A stretch of DNA of 64,000 bases from Schleiferilactobacillus harbinensis DSM 16991. GTDB lineage: Bacteria; Bacillota; Bacilli; Lactobacillales; Lactobacillaceae. A program made the translations under genes and the position numbers. The DNA lies in the NCBI RefSeq assembly GCF_000425885.1, contig NZ_AUEH01000013.1, positions 1-64,000 of the forward strand, written 5' to 3'. Below are positions 8,760 to 16,494 of this stretch, piece by piece. Position 1 is the stretch's first letter; every line of letters begins with the position of its first letter. The notes below the pieces were generated by a model. That model saw nothing but the letters and a program-made list of their open reading frames with translations. It made no database searches and was not told where the DNA came from.

Positions 8760-9105
8760 ATGATGTCCAGCCCTGTTGAACAAAGCCCGCCACGCCTGTT
8801 GACCCCAGGCATTCAAGAGCAAACTCCGGCCTATTTTTGCCGCCTGCTCTGGCACTATATTGATGCGCTGCCCATGGAAGGGGTAGCCGTGAGTCATGAA
8901 CTGCATTTCTTCATTCGCCAAGAAGCCTGCCAGCCGGCTAGCTTGCGTCCAAGACGGCCCGCGCTACCATCACCGCTGGGACATGCAATTATTTAGTGCC
9001 ACGGACCTGCTGCCGACTGAGATTATCGTGTACACCGTAGGAGAACGGCAAATCATGTGCCTGCCAGAGGAACTGCCTGCTCTGCAAGCTCATTACGGCG
9101 ACTAA
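8760..9105 (+). pseudogene. DUF960-like protein, interrupted by a frameshift
   Basis: A gene with a -10 candidate (TACAAT, 8722-8727) and a GAGGAGG site before the ATG at 8760. The first frame encodes a helix ending in SHELHFFIRQEA and then runs into an unrelated tail. The second half lies in the next frame (about 8945 to 9105) and encodes WDMQLFSATDLL and a C-terminal part ending in LQAHYGD. Joined, they give a protein of about 114 residues that resembles the DUF960 family of Bacilli. The shift falls between about 8925 and 8960, where no obvious slippery sequence is present. It may be a real pseudogene or a sequencing error. Its stop codon overlaps that of the convergent ABC permease gene. 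Confidence 0.6.
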
Positions 9106-9899
9106 TCGCCCTGGGCGACTCGGGCATACAACAGTGTGCCTAAATAAATGACGACTTCAATCGTCGCGATGAAGAACGTCACCGGCCAGTTGGTATAGTA
9201 ACCCAGCACCAGTCCGCCCCAGACGCCCAGCAACGCCAAAGCAACCGAAATCAGCAGCATCTTCGGCACGGTATGGACCAAATAACGGGCACTGGAGGCC
9301 GGCAGCGTCAGCAGGACGAAGACCAGCAGCGAGCCAACGATCTGGGCACTGATACTGACACTGATCGCCAGCATCAGCAGAAACAGGATAGATAAGAAAT
9401 GCTTGGGCAAATGCTGCACCCGGGCGCCGATGCTGTCGAAGGAATCAAACACCAGATAGCGGTAGGCAAAGAACATGACCACCAGCATAAACAGCGACAG
9501 CACGACCAGCTGCCACACTTCGTGGACACTGATGCCGATAATACTGCCGAATAAAATATTGGTCGCATAGCTGGCGCTCTTGTTAGCGAGCGAAAGAAAC
9601 AGGATACCCAGCCCCATGAACAGAGAAGAAATGGCCGCGATCGCCGCCTCCCGGCGGGATTGCTCCGTGGACATCTCACCCACCGCCACGGCGGAGATCA
9701 TGGTGAACAGGAGCATCCCGTCCAGCGGCGCCAATCCTGTGAAGACCCCGAAACTCGCCCCGGCAAAGCCGATTTCGGATAATGTATGGGCCAAAAACGA
9801 CAGGTTCCGGGCGATCACGAAGACCCCGATGATCCCGCAGGTCAGGGCAATAAAGGTGCTGGCAACAAAGGCATTGCGCATAAATTCGAGTTGAAACAT
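9102..9899 (-). CDS. Mn/Zn ABC transporter permease (ZnuB/MntB type)
   Basis: A 265-residue permease of the ABC-3 family that imports manganese or zinc. About eight hydrophobic segments are visible, with the family features FIALTCGIIGVFVIARNL near the N-terminus, an SEIGFAGASFG loop, and LLVFVLLTLPASSAR in the second half. It is the second gene of a two-gene operon, starting 14 nt after the ATPase gene ends. No substrate-binding lipoprotein gene is next to it. Its TAG stop overlaps the stop of the DUF960-like gene on the other strand. Metal choice cannot be read from the sequence. Confidence 0.92.
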   Translation of the reverse strand: MFQLEFMRNAFVASTFIALTCGIIGVFVIARNLSFLAHTLSEIGFAGASFGVFTGLAPLDGMLLFTMISAVAVGEMSTEQSRREAAIAAISSLFMGLGILFLSLANKSASYATNILFGSIIGISVHEVWQLVVLSLFMLVVMFFAYRYLVFDSFDSIGARVQHLPKHFLSILFLLMLAISVSISAQIVGSLLVFVLLTLPASSARYLVHTVPKMLLISVALALLGVWGGLVLGYYTNWPVTFFIATIEVVIYLGTLLYARVAQGD

Positions 9900-9913
9900 C
9901 TAATCGTCCCTCC

Positions 9914-10594
9914 CTAATCCGAAATCATGTCGTCTGTGATGGCCTGGGCCGAACCAGTACTCATGCGGCCGTTTTGCAGCAGCAGATACTGATCCGTAAA
10001 CTCTTTGGCCAAAGGCAGATCATGGGTGACAAACAACACGGTCAAACCATTGGTCTGGTTCAGCTGGCGGACCAAACCGATCAGTTCATGCTTGACCGCC
10101 ACGTCCAAACTGGCGGTGGGTTCGTCCAGAATCAGCAAATCCGGCTGGTTCACCAGTGCCTGGGCCAAATATGCCCGCTGCTTCTCGCCGCCGGACGTCA
10201 TCCCTAAGGGGGTGGCTGCCAGCTTAAGCAAATTGGTCTCGGTCAATACATGATTCAGCGCCTGCTTTTCAACCGCCGTGTGCCACGGCCAGGGCCGGCC
10301 CAGCTGATTCAGCTGGACAAAACTGCGGACCGATAACGGATAGTCCCGGTCTAAGTTACGAAACTGCGGCACATAACCCACCTGTAAATGACCATCACCG
10401 GCTGTAGTGACCTGACCGCTGGTAGGTTTCAAGATGTCCAACAAGATGCGCGTCAGCGTTGTCTTGCCCGACCCGTTCGCCCCGACTAAACTGACCATTG
10501 CCCCACGGGGAATGGTGAAATTGATGTGGGAGAAAATGGTTCGATCGCCAAAGGCTTGGCTCAAATCTGCCGCTTGAATTAATGGCTGTCCCAT
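9914..10594 (-). CDS. Mn/Zn ABC transporter ATP-binding protein
   Basis: A single-domain ABC ATPase of about 226 residues: Walker A GANGSGKTT, a variant signature MTSGGEKQR in place of LSGGQ, Walker B LLILDEPTASLD and switch histidine FVTHD. The family and the permease downstream identify it as the energy component of a metal-cation importer. An AAAGGAG site precedes either TTG (10597) or ATG (10594); I list the ATG. The genes lie divergent from ldh. The usual extracellular binding lipoprotein is not adjacent, so it must be elsewhere in the genome if the system is complete. Confidence 0.92.
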   Translation of the reverse strand: MGQPLIQAADLSQAFGDRTIFSHINFTIPRGAMVSLVGANGSGKTTLTRILLDILKPTSGQVTTAGDGHLQVGYVPQFRNLDRDYPLSVRSFVQLNQLGRPWPWHTAVEKQALNHVLTETNLLKLAATPLGMTSGGEKQRAYLAQALVNQPDLLILDEPTASLDVAVKHELIGLVRQLNQTNGLTVLFVTHDLPLAKEFTDQYLLLQNGRMSTGSAQAITDDMISD

Positions 10595-10701
10595 CAAGTT
10601 TTATTGCTCCTTTGCTTACAATTAATCAGTATTTTCTAGTATAGCATGGTCCCCTAACAGGATATATGAGCCGTCGTGCATGTCTGAGCGATAAGTCATA
10701 T

Positions 10702-10715
10702 TAATAGCGTTTGCA
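10702..10715 (+). promoter_or_regulatory. cre-like site upstream of ldh
   Basis: TAATAGCGTTTGCA matches the CcpA site consensus TGWNANCGNTNNCA at all fixed positions except one. It lies just upstream of a -10 candidate TACAAT (10728-10733) that lacks a recognisable -35, which fits activation by CcpA as known for ldh in lactic acid bacteria. Regulation is inferred. Confidence 0.5.
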
Positions 10716-10791
10716 TTCCCACCACGGTACAATGTAGTCAGAATCACGATATTGGTATGACTGTTGGAAAACATGGAAGGAAGCAATGCAT

Positions 10792-11733
10792 ATGCCTAAA
10801 CTAGCAAATATTATTTTGATCGGCGACGGGGCAATCGGTTCCAGCTTTGCCTTCAACTGTCTGACCTCGGGAGTCGGTCAGAGTCTGGGGATCATCGACA
10901 TCAATATGGAACGGGTTCAAGGCGACGTAGAAGACTTGAATGACGCCCTGCCCTATGCAGCCCAAAAAAACATTTATGCCGCCAATTGCCACGACTGTCA
11001 GTATGCCGACCTGATCGTCATCACTGCCGGCATTGCCCAACGGCCGGGGCAAACCCGCTTGGAACTGCTGCAAAAGAATGCCCAGATCCTGACGGATATC
11101 TCCCACCAGATCATGTCGTCAGGTTTCAACGGCATCATTCTCATCGCCAGCAACCCGGTGGATATCCTCACCGAACTCGTGCTGCGTATCACCGGTCTGC
11201 CCCGTAATCAAGTGATTGGTTCCGGCACGGCTCTGGATTCCGCCCGCTTGCGGTCCGAGATTGGCCAGCGCTTCAACATTGACGCCCGGGCCGTCCACGG
11301 TTATATCCTGGGCGAACACGGCGATTCGGAATTCCCGACCTGGGATTACGTCAGTATCGGCGGCAAACCAATCAAGGATTGGCTGCCAGCGGACAAGCAG
11401 GAGGAAACCTTAGACGATATCGCCAACACCGTTAAGACTGCTGCCTACTCGATCATCGATAAGAAAGGGGCCACGTTCTACGGCATCGCCACTAGTCTGA
11501 CCCGGATCACTGCCGCCATTCTTGGCGATCAGCGCTCTGCCTTCGCTATGTCGGTGCACTTGGACGGCGAATACGGTTTGCACGACGTCTCCATTGGGGT
11601 GCCCTGCATTATTGGAGAAAATGGGTTGGAACGGGTCATTGAGTTGGATCTGAATCCGACTGATATGAAACGGCTCACCGAATCTGCCGGGATTTTGAAA
11701 CAGAATCTGGCTGACGTCATGGCCGCCAAGTAA
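10792..11733 (+). CDS. ldh: L-lactate dehydrogenase
   Basis: A 313-residue NAD-dependent L-2-hydroxyacid dehydrogenase that reduces pyruvate to lactate. The nucleotide-binding segment is GDGAIGSS. The substrate-specificity loop reads AGIAQRPGQTR, with Gln in the position that marks lactate rather than malate dehydrogenase and Arg in the mobile loop. The DSARLR segment supplies the carboxylate-binding Arg, and GEHGDSE (about residue 174) holds the catalytic His. The ATG at 10792 is 8 nt from the GGAAGGAAG site, better than the ATG at 10786. It is flanked by a terminator and appears monocistronic. A lactobacillus often has several ldh paralogs, and a hydroxyisocaproate dehydrogenase role is not excluded. 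Confidence 0.88.
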   Translation: MPKLANIILIGDGAIGSSFAFNCLTSGVGQSLGIIDINMERVQGDVEDLNDALPYAAQKNIYAANCHDCQYADLIVITAGIAQRPGQTRLELLQKNAQILTDISHQIMSSGFNGIILIASNPVDILTELVLRITGLPRNQVIGSGTALDSARLRSEIGQRFNIDARAVHGYILGEHGDSEFPTWDYVSIGGKPIKDWLPADKQEETLDDIANTVKTAAYSIIDKKGATFYGIATSLTRITAAILGDQRSAFAMSVHLDGEYGLHDVSIGVPCIIGENGLERVIELDLNPTDMKRLTESAGILKQNLADVMAAK

Positions 11734-11742
11734 ACAGGACCA

Positions 11743-11784
11743 CAAAAAAAGTATCGCATCGCGCAAACGGTGCGAAACTTTTTT
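11743..11784. terminator. Bidirectional terminator between ldh and PTS operon
   Basis: AAAAAAAGT and ACTTTTTT flank a short GC-rich inverted repeat. The A and T runs on both sides suit termination of both convergent units. Confidence 0.85.
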
Positions 11785-11796
11785 AATACTCACAAA

Positions 11797-13323
11797 TCAC
11801 TTTGCAGCACTCGCCTGACCAGGCTTCTTCGGCTTAGCCATACCAGCACCGGCAACATCTTCGTCGGTGTAGCCCCAGAACCAGGTAACGAGCATCGAAA
11901 CGATGATCGCGGCGGCACTGGATAACAGGAAGGCGTAGAAGCTGTTCATGTCACTCGCCTTAATAAATGACGGGAAACCAATCAGTGAACCGGTGAATCC
12001 ATACATATTCCCATGCATCAATCCGGTAATAAAACCACCGACGGCTGACCCAACCAAGCCGGAAATGAAGACCTTCCGGTAACGCAAGTTAACACCATAA
12101 ATGGCGGGTTCAGTAACCCCGCAGAATGCGGAAATCGTCGCGGCAAACCCAATTTCCTTCAAGTTAGCTTTCTTACTCTTCAAAGCAACTGTTAGTACTG
12201 CCGCCCCTTGGGCAACCATGGTGGAAGAAATAATGGCGTTCAACGGTGAAGCACCTTGGTTGGTAATCTGTTGAGTGACCAGCGGAACAACACCCCAGTG
12301 CAAGCCAAAGATGACTAGAATCTGATAGAAACCGCCAATGACCAAGCCGCCAATGGCACCAGAAGCACTCACCAACCAGTTAACAAAAGAACCGATTCCG
12401 TTGGCAATACCCTGAATAATTGGCCCCGTGACAACAATTGTCACAGTACCGACAGCCAAAATCGTGACTAATGGTATGAAGATCATGTGTAAGTAATTCG
12501 GCAAGACCTTATGCAGCCAATCTTCCAGTTTCTTAGCCATGTAAGCGGCTAAAATCATCGGGAAGATGGAATAAGTGTAGTTAACCAGTTGGAATTTCCA
12601 GCCGCCAATGGCAAACATTTGCGTGAACTTAGCCCCATAAGCAACCATGTCCGGCAAGGTTAAGAAAGCACCAATCGTAGCAGCTGTGATCACGTCACCG
12701 CCCAATCGGCGGGCTGCTGAATAACCAACTAATACTGGCAGGAAGTAAAACCCGGCGTTGGCCATGTCCGCTATCAATGTATAGGGCAACGTGGTAACAA
12801 CTGTCTTACTAGTTAGGCCAAAGATCTTCCACAATCCGTTAAACCAAGGCAATGTGAAGAATGCCATCAACCCTTTAATAATACCAGAAGCGGCAATGAC
12901 GCCAATGACTGGGCTCATGGCCCCGGTGATGACACCGATCAAGTTATTGAACCCATCAACAATCATTTGCCACAAATTCCGATCCGGCTTCGTCGCTGCG
13001 GCCGCTCCCGCCGCAGCGGAAGTCTCCGCCACCGCTTGCGCCGTGGCTTCCGGATCCGCGTATTCATTACCCAGTTGGGCGATGACTGCGTTATACACGT
13101 CAGTGACCGCTGGGCCAATGACGACTTGATACTGCCCTTGAGCCTTGCGGACGTCAATGACGCCATCCAAGGCCTTGATCTTGGCGGTTTCTTCATCGGA
13201 AGGATCCTTCTTCAGATAGAACCGCAGACGGGTGATACAGTGAATCAGACTATCGACGTTCTGTTTCCCGCCGATGTCCTTGATAATGTCGGTGGCTAAA
13301 TCTGTGTAGTCTTTATTCGCCAT
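11797..13323 (-). CDS. treP: PTS transporter EIIBC, glucose family, trehalose-type
   Basis: A 508-residue membrane PTS permease that takes up and phosphorylates a sugar. Residues 1-85 form the EIIB domain, with the phosphorylated Cys29 in HCITRLRF. An Ala-rich linker follows (about 95-115), then an EIIC domain with about ten hydrophobic segments, including the GVTEPAIYGVNLRY motif of the glucose-sucrose-glucoside family. It is the last gene of an operon after a TreR-like regulator and an EIIA gene, so trehalose is the likely substrate; sucrose or a beta-glucoside is possible. The start follows AAGGGGG. The gene symbol is inferred from the neighbouring repressor. Confidence 0.78.
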   Translation of the reverse strand: MANKDYTDLATDIIKDIGGKQNVDSLIHCITRLRFYLKKDPSDEETAKIKALDGVIDVRKAQGQYQVVIGPAVTDVYNAVIAQLGNEYADPEATAQAVAETSAAAGAAAATKPDRNLWQMIVDGFNNLIGVITGAMSPVIGVIAASGIIKGLMAFFTLPWFNGLWKIFGLTSKTVVTTLPYTLIADMANAGFYFLPVLVGYSAARRLGGDVITAATIGAFLTLPDMVAYGAKFTQMFAIGGWKFQLVNYTYSIFPMILAAYMAKKLEDWLHKVLPNYLHMIFIPLVTILAVGTVTIVVTGPIIQGIANGIGSFVNWLVSASGAIGGLVIGGFYQILVIFGLHWGVVPLVTQQITNQGASPLNAIISSTMVAQGAAVLTVALKSKKANLKEIGFAATISAFCGVTEPAIYGVNLRYRKVFISGLVGSAVGGFITGLMHGNMYGFTGSLIGFPSFIKASDMNSFYAFLLSSAAAIIVSMLVTWFWGYTDEDVAGAGMAKPKKPGQASAAK

Positions 13324-13377
13324 AACAATATCCCCCTTGTTTTACTTTTGAAACCAATGATACTGTGTAATAACTGA

Positions 13378-13872
13378 CTAACTCTTAACTTCCGTGGTGC
13401 CGACAAAATCGCCAGCGCGGTGGTCGCCCGTTTCGACATCCAGCTTGGCCAGCTTGTCTTTACTGTTGGTGATCACCACAATGATAACGTTGTCGAGTCC
13501 GGCGGCCTTGATCTGGTCCAAGTCCATGGTGGCAATTTCTTGTCCGCCGCTGACCTTGTCTTGGGGCTTGACGGAGATGGTGAAAGGTTTGCCCTTCAAG
13601 TCCACGGTATCAACGCCCATATGGATCAAAACCTCAAGCCCGTTATCCATCGTGAAACCGAGGGCATGCTTGGTGTTGGCCACCATCGTTACTGTCCCTG
13701 TGACCGGTGAAAGAATATTGCCGTCACTGGGGGTGACGCCGAAGCCTTCACCCATTACGCCGCTGGAAAATACCGGATCAGATACATTCTTCAGCGGAAT
13801 CACCGTACCAGTCACCGGCGAATACATCCGATTGTCGGCCTCCTTATGACGGCCAAATAACTTTTTGAACAT
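13378..13872 (-). CDS. PTS EIIA component, glucose type
   Basis: A 164-residue soluble EIIA protein of the glucose (Crr) type that passes phosphate from HPr to the EIIB domain. The family motifs SPVTGTVIPL, the SDPVFSSGVMGEGFGV block and the active-site histidine in LIHMGVDTV (about residue 83) are present. It is encoded separately here instead of being fused to EIIC. I chose the second ATG (13872), 8 nt from the AAAGGG site, over the ATG at 13881 that abuts it. It lies between the regulator gene and the EIIBC gene, with short gaps, in one operon. Confidence 0.92.
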   Translation of the reverse strand: MFKKLFGRHKEADNRMYSPVTGTVIPLKNVSDPVFSSGVMGEGFGVTPSDGNILSPVTGTVTMVANTKHALGFTMDNGLEVLIHMGVDTVDLKGKPFTISVKPQDKVSGGQEIATMDLDQIKAAGLDNVIIVVITNSKDKLAKLDVETGDHRAGDFVGTTEVKS

Positions 13873-13925
13873 ACTGTTCATCCCTTTCTATGTTGACATC
13901 TCCATCATACAACATCCCACCGGAA

Positions 13926-14660
13926 CTAGGTCAGATGACGGCGGACAAACTCCCGGTAGTGAAACTGGCGCGGATCCAAACGTGATTCAGACAAAAGGGC
14001 CAGACGGGTATCCGTTAAGTAGACCTTTTGCCGGATCACCACGACACTGGTACCGAGTTGAACTTCCAGAAATTGATGGTCGTCCCAATCGGCCTGGGTC
14101 ATGGTGATTTCCCGTTCGGCGTAACTGATGGGCGCTACCGTTTCTTCAACGTGGGCGTACAGCGAGGTCTCTGCTGGATCGTCCGGCAGGGTCGGCACGA
14201 TATCTGTTAAAACGTAATCGCGATCAAGCGACACCGGCTGATGCCGCACCTCCCGCAGGCGGCCAATCAATACAGCAGGCTGAGCGCCTGGCGCATTGGC
14301 GCGCACGATCGTCTCTTCTCGCCCGAAGAACCGCTCCGGGTCTACGTACACGCTGTCATTTTGGACCAGCCGACTATTGGTCGGATCATCCAAACTCGCA
14401 GCAATTTCAGTAAACCCTTTCAATTCCGGCGACGTAAGGGCCGGACGCGTGCCCAATACCACAGAACCTTTGCCGTGAATCTTTTGAATCTTGCCTTCAT
14501 TGCGCAGGGCCAGCAAGGCCTTGCGAATTGTCTCCCGGGAGACTGCATATTGCCGCCGCAGATCATTCTCGCTGGGCAGATAATTGCCCACGGCGAAAAT
14601 TCCCGTGGCAATCTTGTTTGCCAAATCGCGATAGATCAGTTCGTATTTATTATCATTCAT
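13926..14660 (-). CDS. treR: GntR-family repressor, TreR-like
   Basis: A 244-residue regulator with an N-terminal GntR winged helix-turn-helix (PSENDLRRQYAVSRETIRKAL, about residues 28-48, then KIQKIHGKGSVV) and a C-terminal UTRA ligand domain that would sense a sugar phosphate. The N-terminus resembles Bacillus TreR, which binds trehalose 6-phosphate. The ATG at 14660 follows GAGGA; the frame continues upstream to 14717 but without a ribosome binding site. A perfect palindrome with the TreR half-site sits between the -35 and -10 of its promoter, so it probably represses itself and the two PTS genes downstream. Confidence 0.82.
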   Translation of the reverse strand: MNDNKYELIYRDLANKIATGIFAVGNYLPSENDLRRQYAVSRETIRKALLALRNEGKIQKIHGKGSVVLGTRPALTSPELKGFTEIAASLDDPTNSRLVQNDSVYVDPERFFGREETIVRANAPGAQPAVLIGRLREVRHQPVSLDRDYVLTDIVPTLPDDPAETSLYAHVEETVAPISYAEREITMTQADWDDHQFLEVQLGTSVVVIRQKVYLTDTRLALLSESRLDPRQFHYREFVRRHLT

Positions 14661-14718
14661 GGTTTTCCTCACTTGGTGAATACGGCTGTCTAAAACGCTT
14701 ACTTTATTTGACACCATT

Positions 14719-14748
14719 ATGTTAGCACTTGTCTAGACAAGCTGTCAA
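14719..14748 (-). promoter_or_regulatory. Promoter of the treR-EIIA-EIIBC operon with internal operator
   Basis: On the minus strand TTGACA (14743-14748) and TAACAT (14719-14724) are 18 bp apart. The 14 bp perfect palindrome CTTGTCTAGACAAG (14728-14741) fills the spacer. It has the TTGT-N4-ACAA form of Bacillus TreR operators, so repressor binding would block RNA polymerase directly. Confidence 0.75.
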
Positions 14749-14766
14749 ACGAAACACTGAGAAACT

Positions 14767-14775
14767 TGGTATAAT
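14767..14775 (+). promoter_or_regulatory. Extended -10 promoter of the HAD gene
   Basis: TGG followed by TATAAT (14770-14775) is a consensus extended -10 with no clear -35. It starts transcription near 14782, which rules out the upstream in-frame starts of the HAD gene. The TreR operator lies about 30 bp upstream and might also affect it. Confidence 0.6.
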
Positions 14776-14818
14776 GGGTCTGGAAAATTCTGCACAAGGA
14801 AAGGTGCTGCAAAAACTG

Positions 14819-15649
14819 ATGACTTATCGCCTGTTTGCCGCCGATATGGACGGTACTCTGCTCACGGATAAAAAGACTTTTGATATGGCTCTGCTCCGCC
14901 GACTGATTGCGTTCATGACCCCGCGGGATATGTTCTTTGCCGCCGCCAGCGGCAACCAGTATCAGCACCTGCAAACCACGTTCGCCGATCTTCATGACAA
15001 AATTGATTATGTCGCCGAAAATGGTGCGGTAGTCGTGGCCCGGGGCCAGATCATTTACGAAAGTCTGCTGCCCAAGGCCACGATCGATCAGTTACTGGCG
15101 GCCCTGACCAGCGATCCCATTTTTGCCGGGGCGCAAATCATTCTGTCCGGGCGGGACCACGCCTACATGAACCGGGTTGCCCCCGAAGACGTGGCGATGG
15201 CAAAATTCTATTACGACAGTCTGGTCGTTCCGCCGAATCTGCGCGCCGTGGCGGCGAATACACCAATCTATAAAATAGCCCTGTCTTGGCGCGGTCAGGA
15301 TATCAATCAGCAGCTCGACCGGATCAACCATGCCTTTCCCGGCGTGCGGGGGACCAGTTCCGGCCGGGGCGGGATCGACGTCATTGCTAAGCACATCAGT
15401 AAAGCCACTGGCCTGATGAAACTGGAAGAAGCCCGCCAGCTGATGCCGGTGGACGTGATGGCCTTTGGCGACAACGGCAACGATTTAGAAATGCTGCGCC
15501 ATGCCGGGTGCGGCGTGGCGGTGCAAAATGCCATTGCCCCGGTGAAAAGCGCGGCGAATGTGGTTTTAGAAGAGACCAATAACCAGGATGCGGTGCTGCG
15601 TTATATTCAGCGGTATTTGGAAGAGACGTATCAAACGACGATTGACTAG
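14819..15649 (+). CDS. Cof-type HAD hydrolase
   Basis: A 276-residue haloacid dehalogenase superfamily phosphatase of the Cof/IIB type. Motif I is DMDGTLL (about residues 9-15), motif II the AASGN turn, motif III the lysine in VIAKHISKATGL, and motif IV FGDNGNDLEML. Such proteins hydrolyse sugar phosphates or flavin phosphates. The start ATG at 14819 lies 14 nt after AGGAAAGG, a long spacing; earlier starts precede the predicted transcript. It is divergent from the tre PTS operon and points towards a GH65 gene. It is not of the beta-phosphoglucomutase type that usually partners GH65 phosphorylases, so its link to that pathway is only positional. Confidence 0.88.
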   Translation: MTYRLFAADMDGTLLTDKKTFDMALLRRLIAFMTPRDMFFAAASGNQYQHLQTTFADLHDKIDYVAENGAVVVARGQIIYESLLPKATIDQLLAALTSDPIFAGAQIILSGRDHAYMNRVAPEDVAMAKFYYDSLVVPPNLRAVAANTPIYKIALSWRGQDINQQLDRINHAFPGVRGTSSGRGGIDVIAKHISKATGLMKLEEARQLMPVDVMAFGDNGNDLEMLRHAGCGVAVQNAIAPVKSAANVVLEETNNQDAVLRYIQRYLEETYQTTID

Positions 15650-15665
15650 GCGGTTCCGTTATTGA

Positions 15666-15825
15666 GGGACTGGGACAAAGCCCCGTCTGACACGCCGTGC
15701 CAATGCTCCGCAACCTCCGGCAAAATTGGGCTGGAACGTGGTGACGGCGCTTTGAGCCCATTTTGCCTCCGGTTGCTACGCATTGGCACTCGGTACGTTT
15801 GAAATCGGAGTTTTGTCCCAGTCCC
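15666..15825. repeat. Palindromic intergenic repeat, copy A, with outer inverted repeat
   Basis: The core at 15697-15789 starts with GTGCCAATGC and ends with GCATTGGCAC; its arms pair almost throughout (GCAACC, GGCAAAAT and GGGCT blocks match). An outer pair GGGACTGGGACAAA (15666-15679) and TTTGTCCCAGTCCC (15812-15825) encloses it. It lies between two convergent genes and could end transcription both ways. Related copies are at 25292, 41542, 45355 and 49427. Confidence 0.85.
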
Positions 15826-15831
15826 TTCCTA

Positions 15832-16350
15832 CTAATCGCCGTGCAGTCGCCGCCGCCGCATCACGTAAGCATTGATCGCAATGACGGCGCAATAAGCCGC
15901 TGTGCTAAACAAGACCGCGAGCATGTAGGCCGCTGTTTGTTTTGCTCGCGCTGTTTGGAGCGTCTTTTTAAGCCAAAACGCTTGCCACCAGAACCAGCCG
16001 CCCAGTCCCGCGAAGATTGGCACGCCGAGTCCGTATAAAATCACATACGTGCGCCACTTTTTAGCCGACCAGCGCGTCGCCTGCAACGCGGCCTGCTCCT
16101 CTGCATCAGCATGCGGCCACCAATTTTGCAGGGTGCGGTGCGCCCACAACGCAAGCATCGCCGCCGCGACACCGATCACCGCCGCCCCGTATACCAGATA
16201 GCTGACCAGCCGGTCCATCTCTGCCACACTGTCGTCGCTATAAGTCAGCAGTGCCGTCCCCAACATAAAAACGACGAAAACCATTCGACTGCTGACCCCC
16301 AGCGCTACCCGCCGAATCGTGGCCGCACCGTCAATGCCTAAGCGTTTCAT
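15832..16350 (-). CDS. Hypothetical membrane protein, four TM segments
   Basis: A 172-residue protein with four hydrophobic segments (about residues 20-40, 52-70, 100-120 and 138-160) and a short basic C-terminus ending in MRRRRLHGD. A hydrophilic loop of about 25 residues separates segments 2 and 3. The ATG follows an AAAGGA site. I do not recognise a family. It lies alone between the repeat copy A and the terminator of the GH65 gene. Confidence 0.75.
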   Translation of the reverse strand: MKRLGIDGAATIRRVALGVSSRMVFVVFMLGTALLTYSDDSVAEMDRLVSYLVYGAAVIGVAAAMLALWAHRTLQNWWPHADAEEQAALQATRWSAKKWRTYVILYGLGVPIFAGLGGWFWWQAFWLKKTLQTARAKQTAAYMLAVLFSTAAYCAVIAINAYVMRRRRLHGD

Positions 16351-16433
16351 GGCCAGTCACCCGTCCTTTCTGATCAACACGAAATCATTACTAGCATATC
16401 CTTATTTTCCCATGGACCAATCTAAAAGACAAC

Positions 16434-16485
16434 AAAAACGCCGCAACCCGTTCTGTCAAAGCAGAACACCGTCGCGGCGCTTTTT
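16434..16485. terminator. Terminator after GH65 gene
   Basis: A long stem (AAAAACGCCGC with GCGGCG..TTTTT, inner TTCTG/CAGAA) with A and T runs on its two sides. It ends the GH65 gene read leftward. Confidence 0.85.
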
Positions 16486-16494
16486 ATTGCCTAA

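Noticed and set aside
8925-8960. Programmed frameshifting in the DUF960-like gene
   Set aside because: No slippery heptamer, stimulatory hairpin or internal Shine-Dalgarno site is apparent; mutation or sequence error is simpler.
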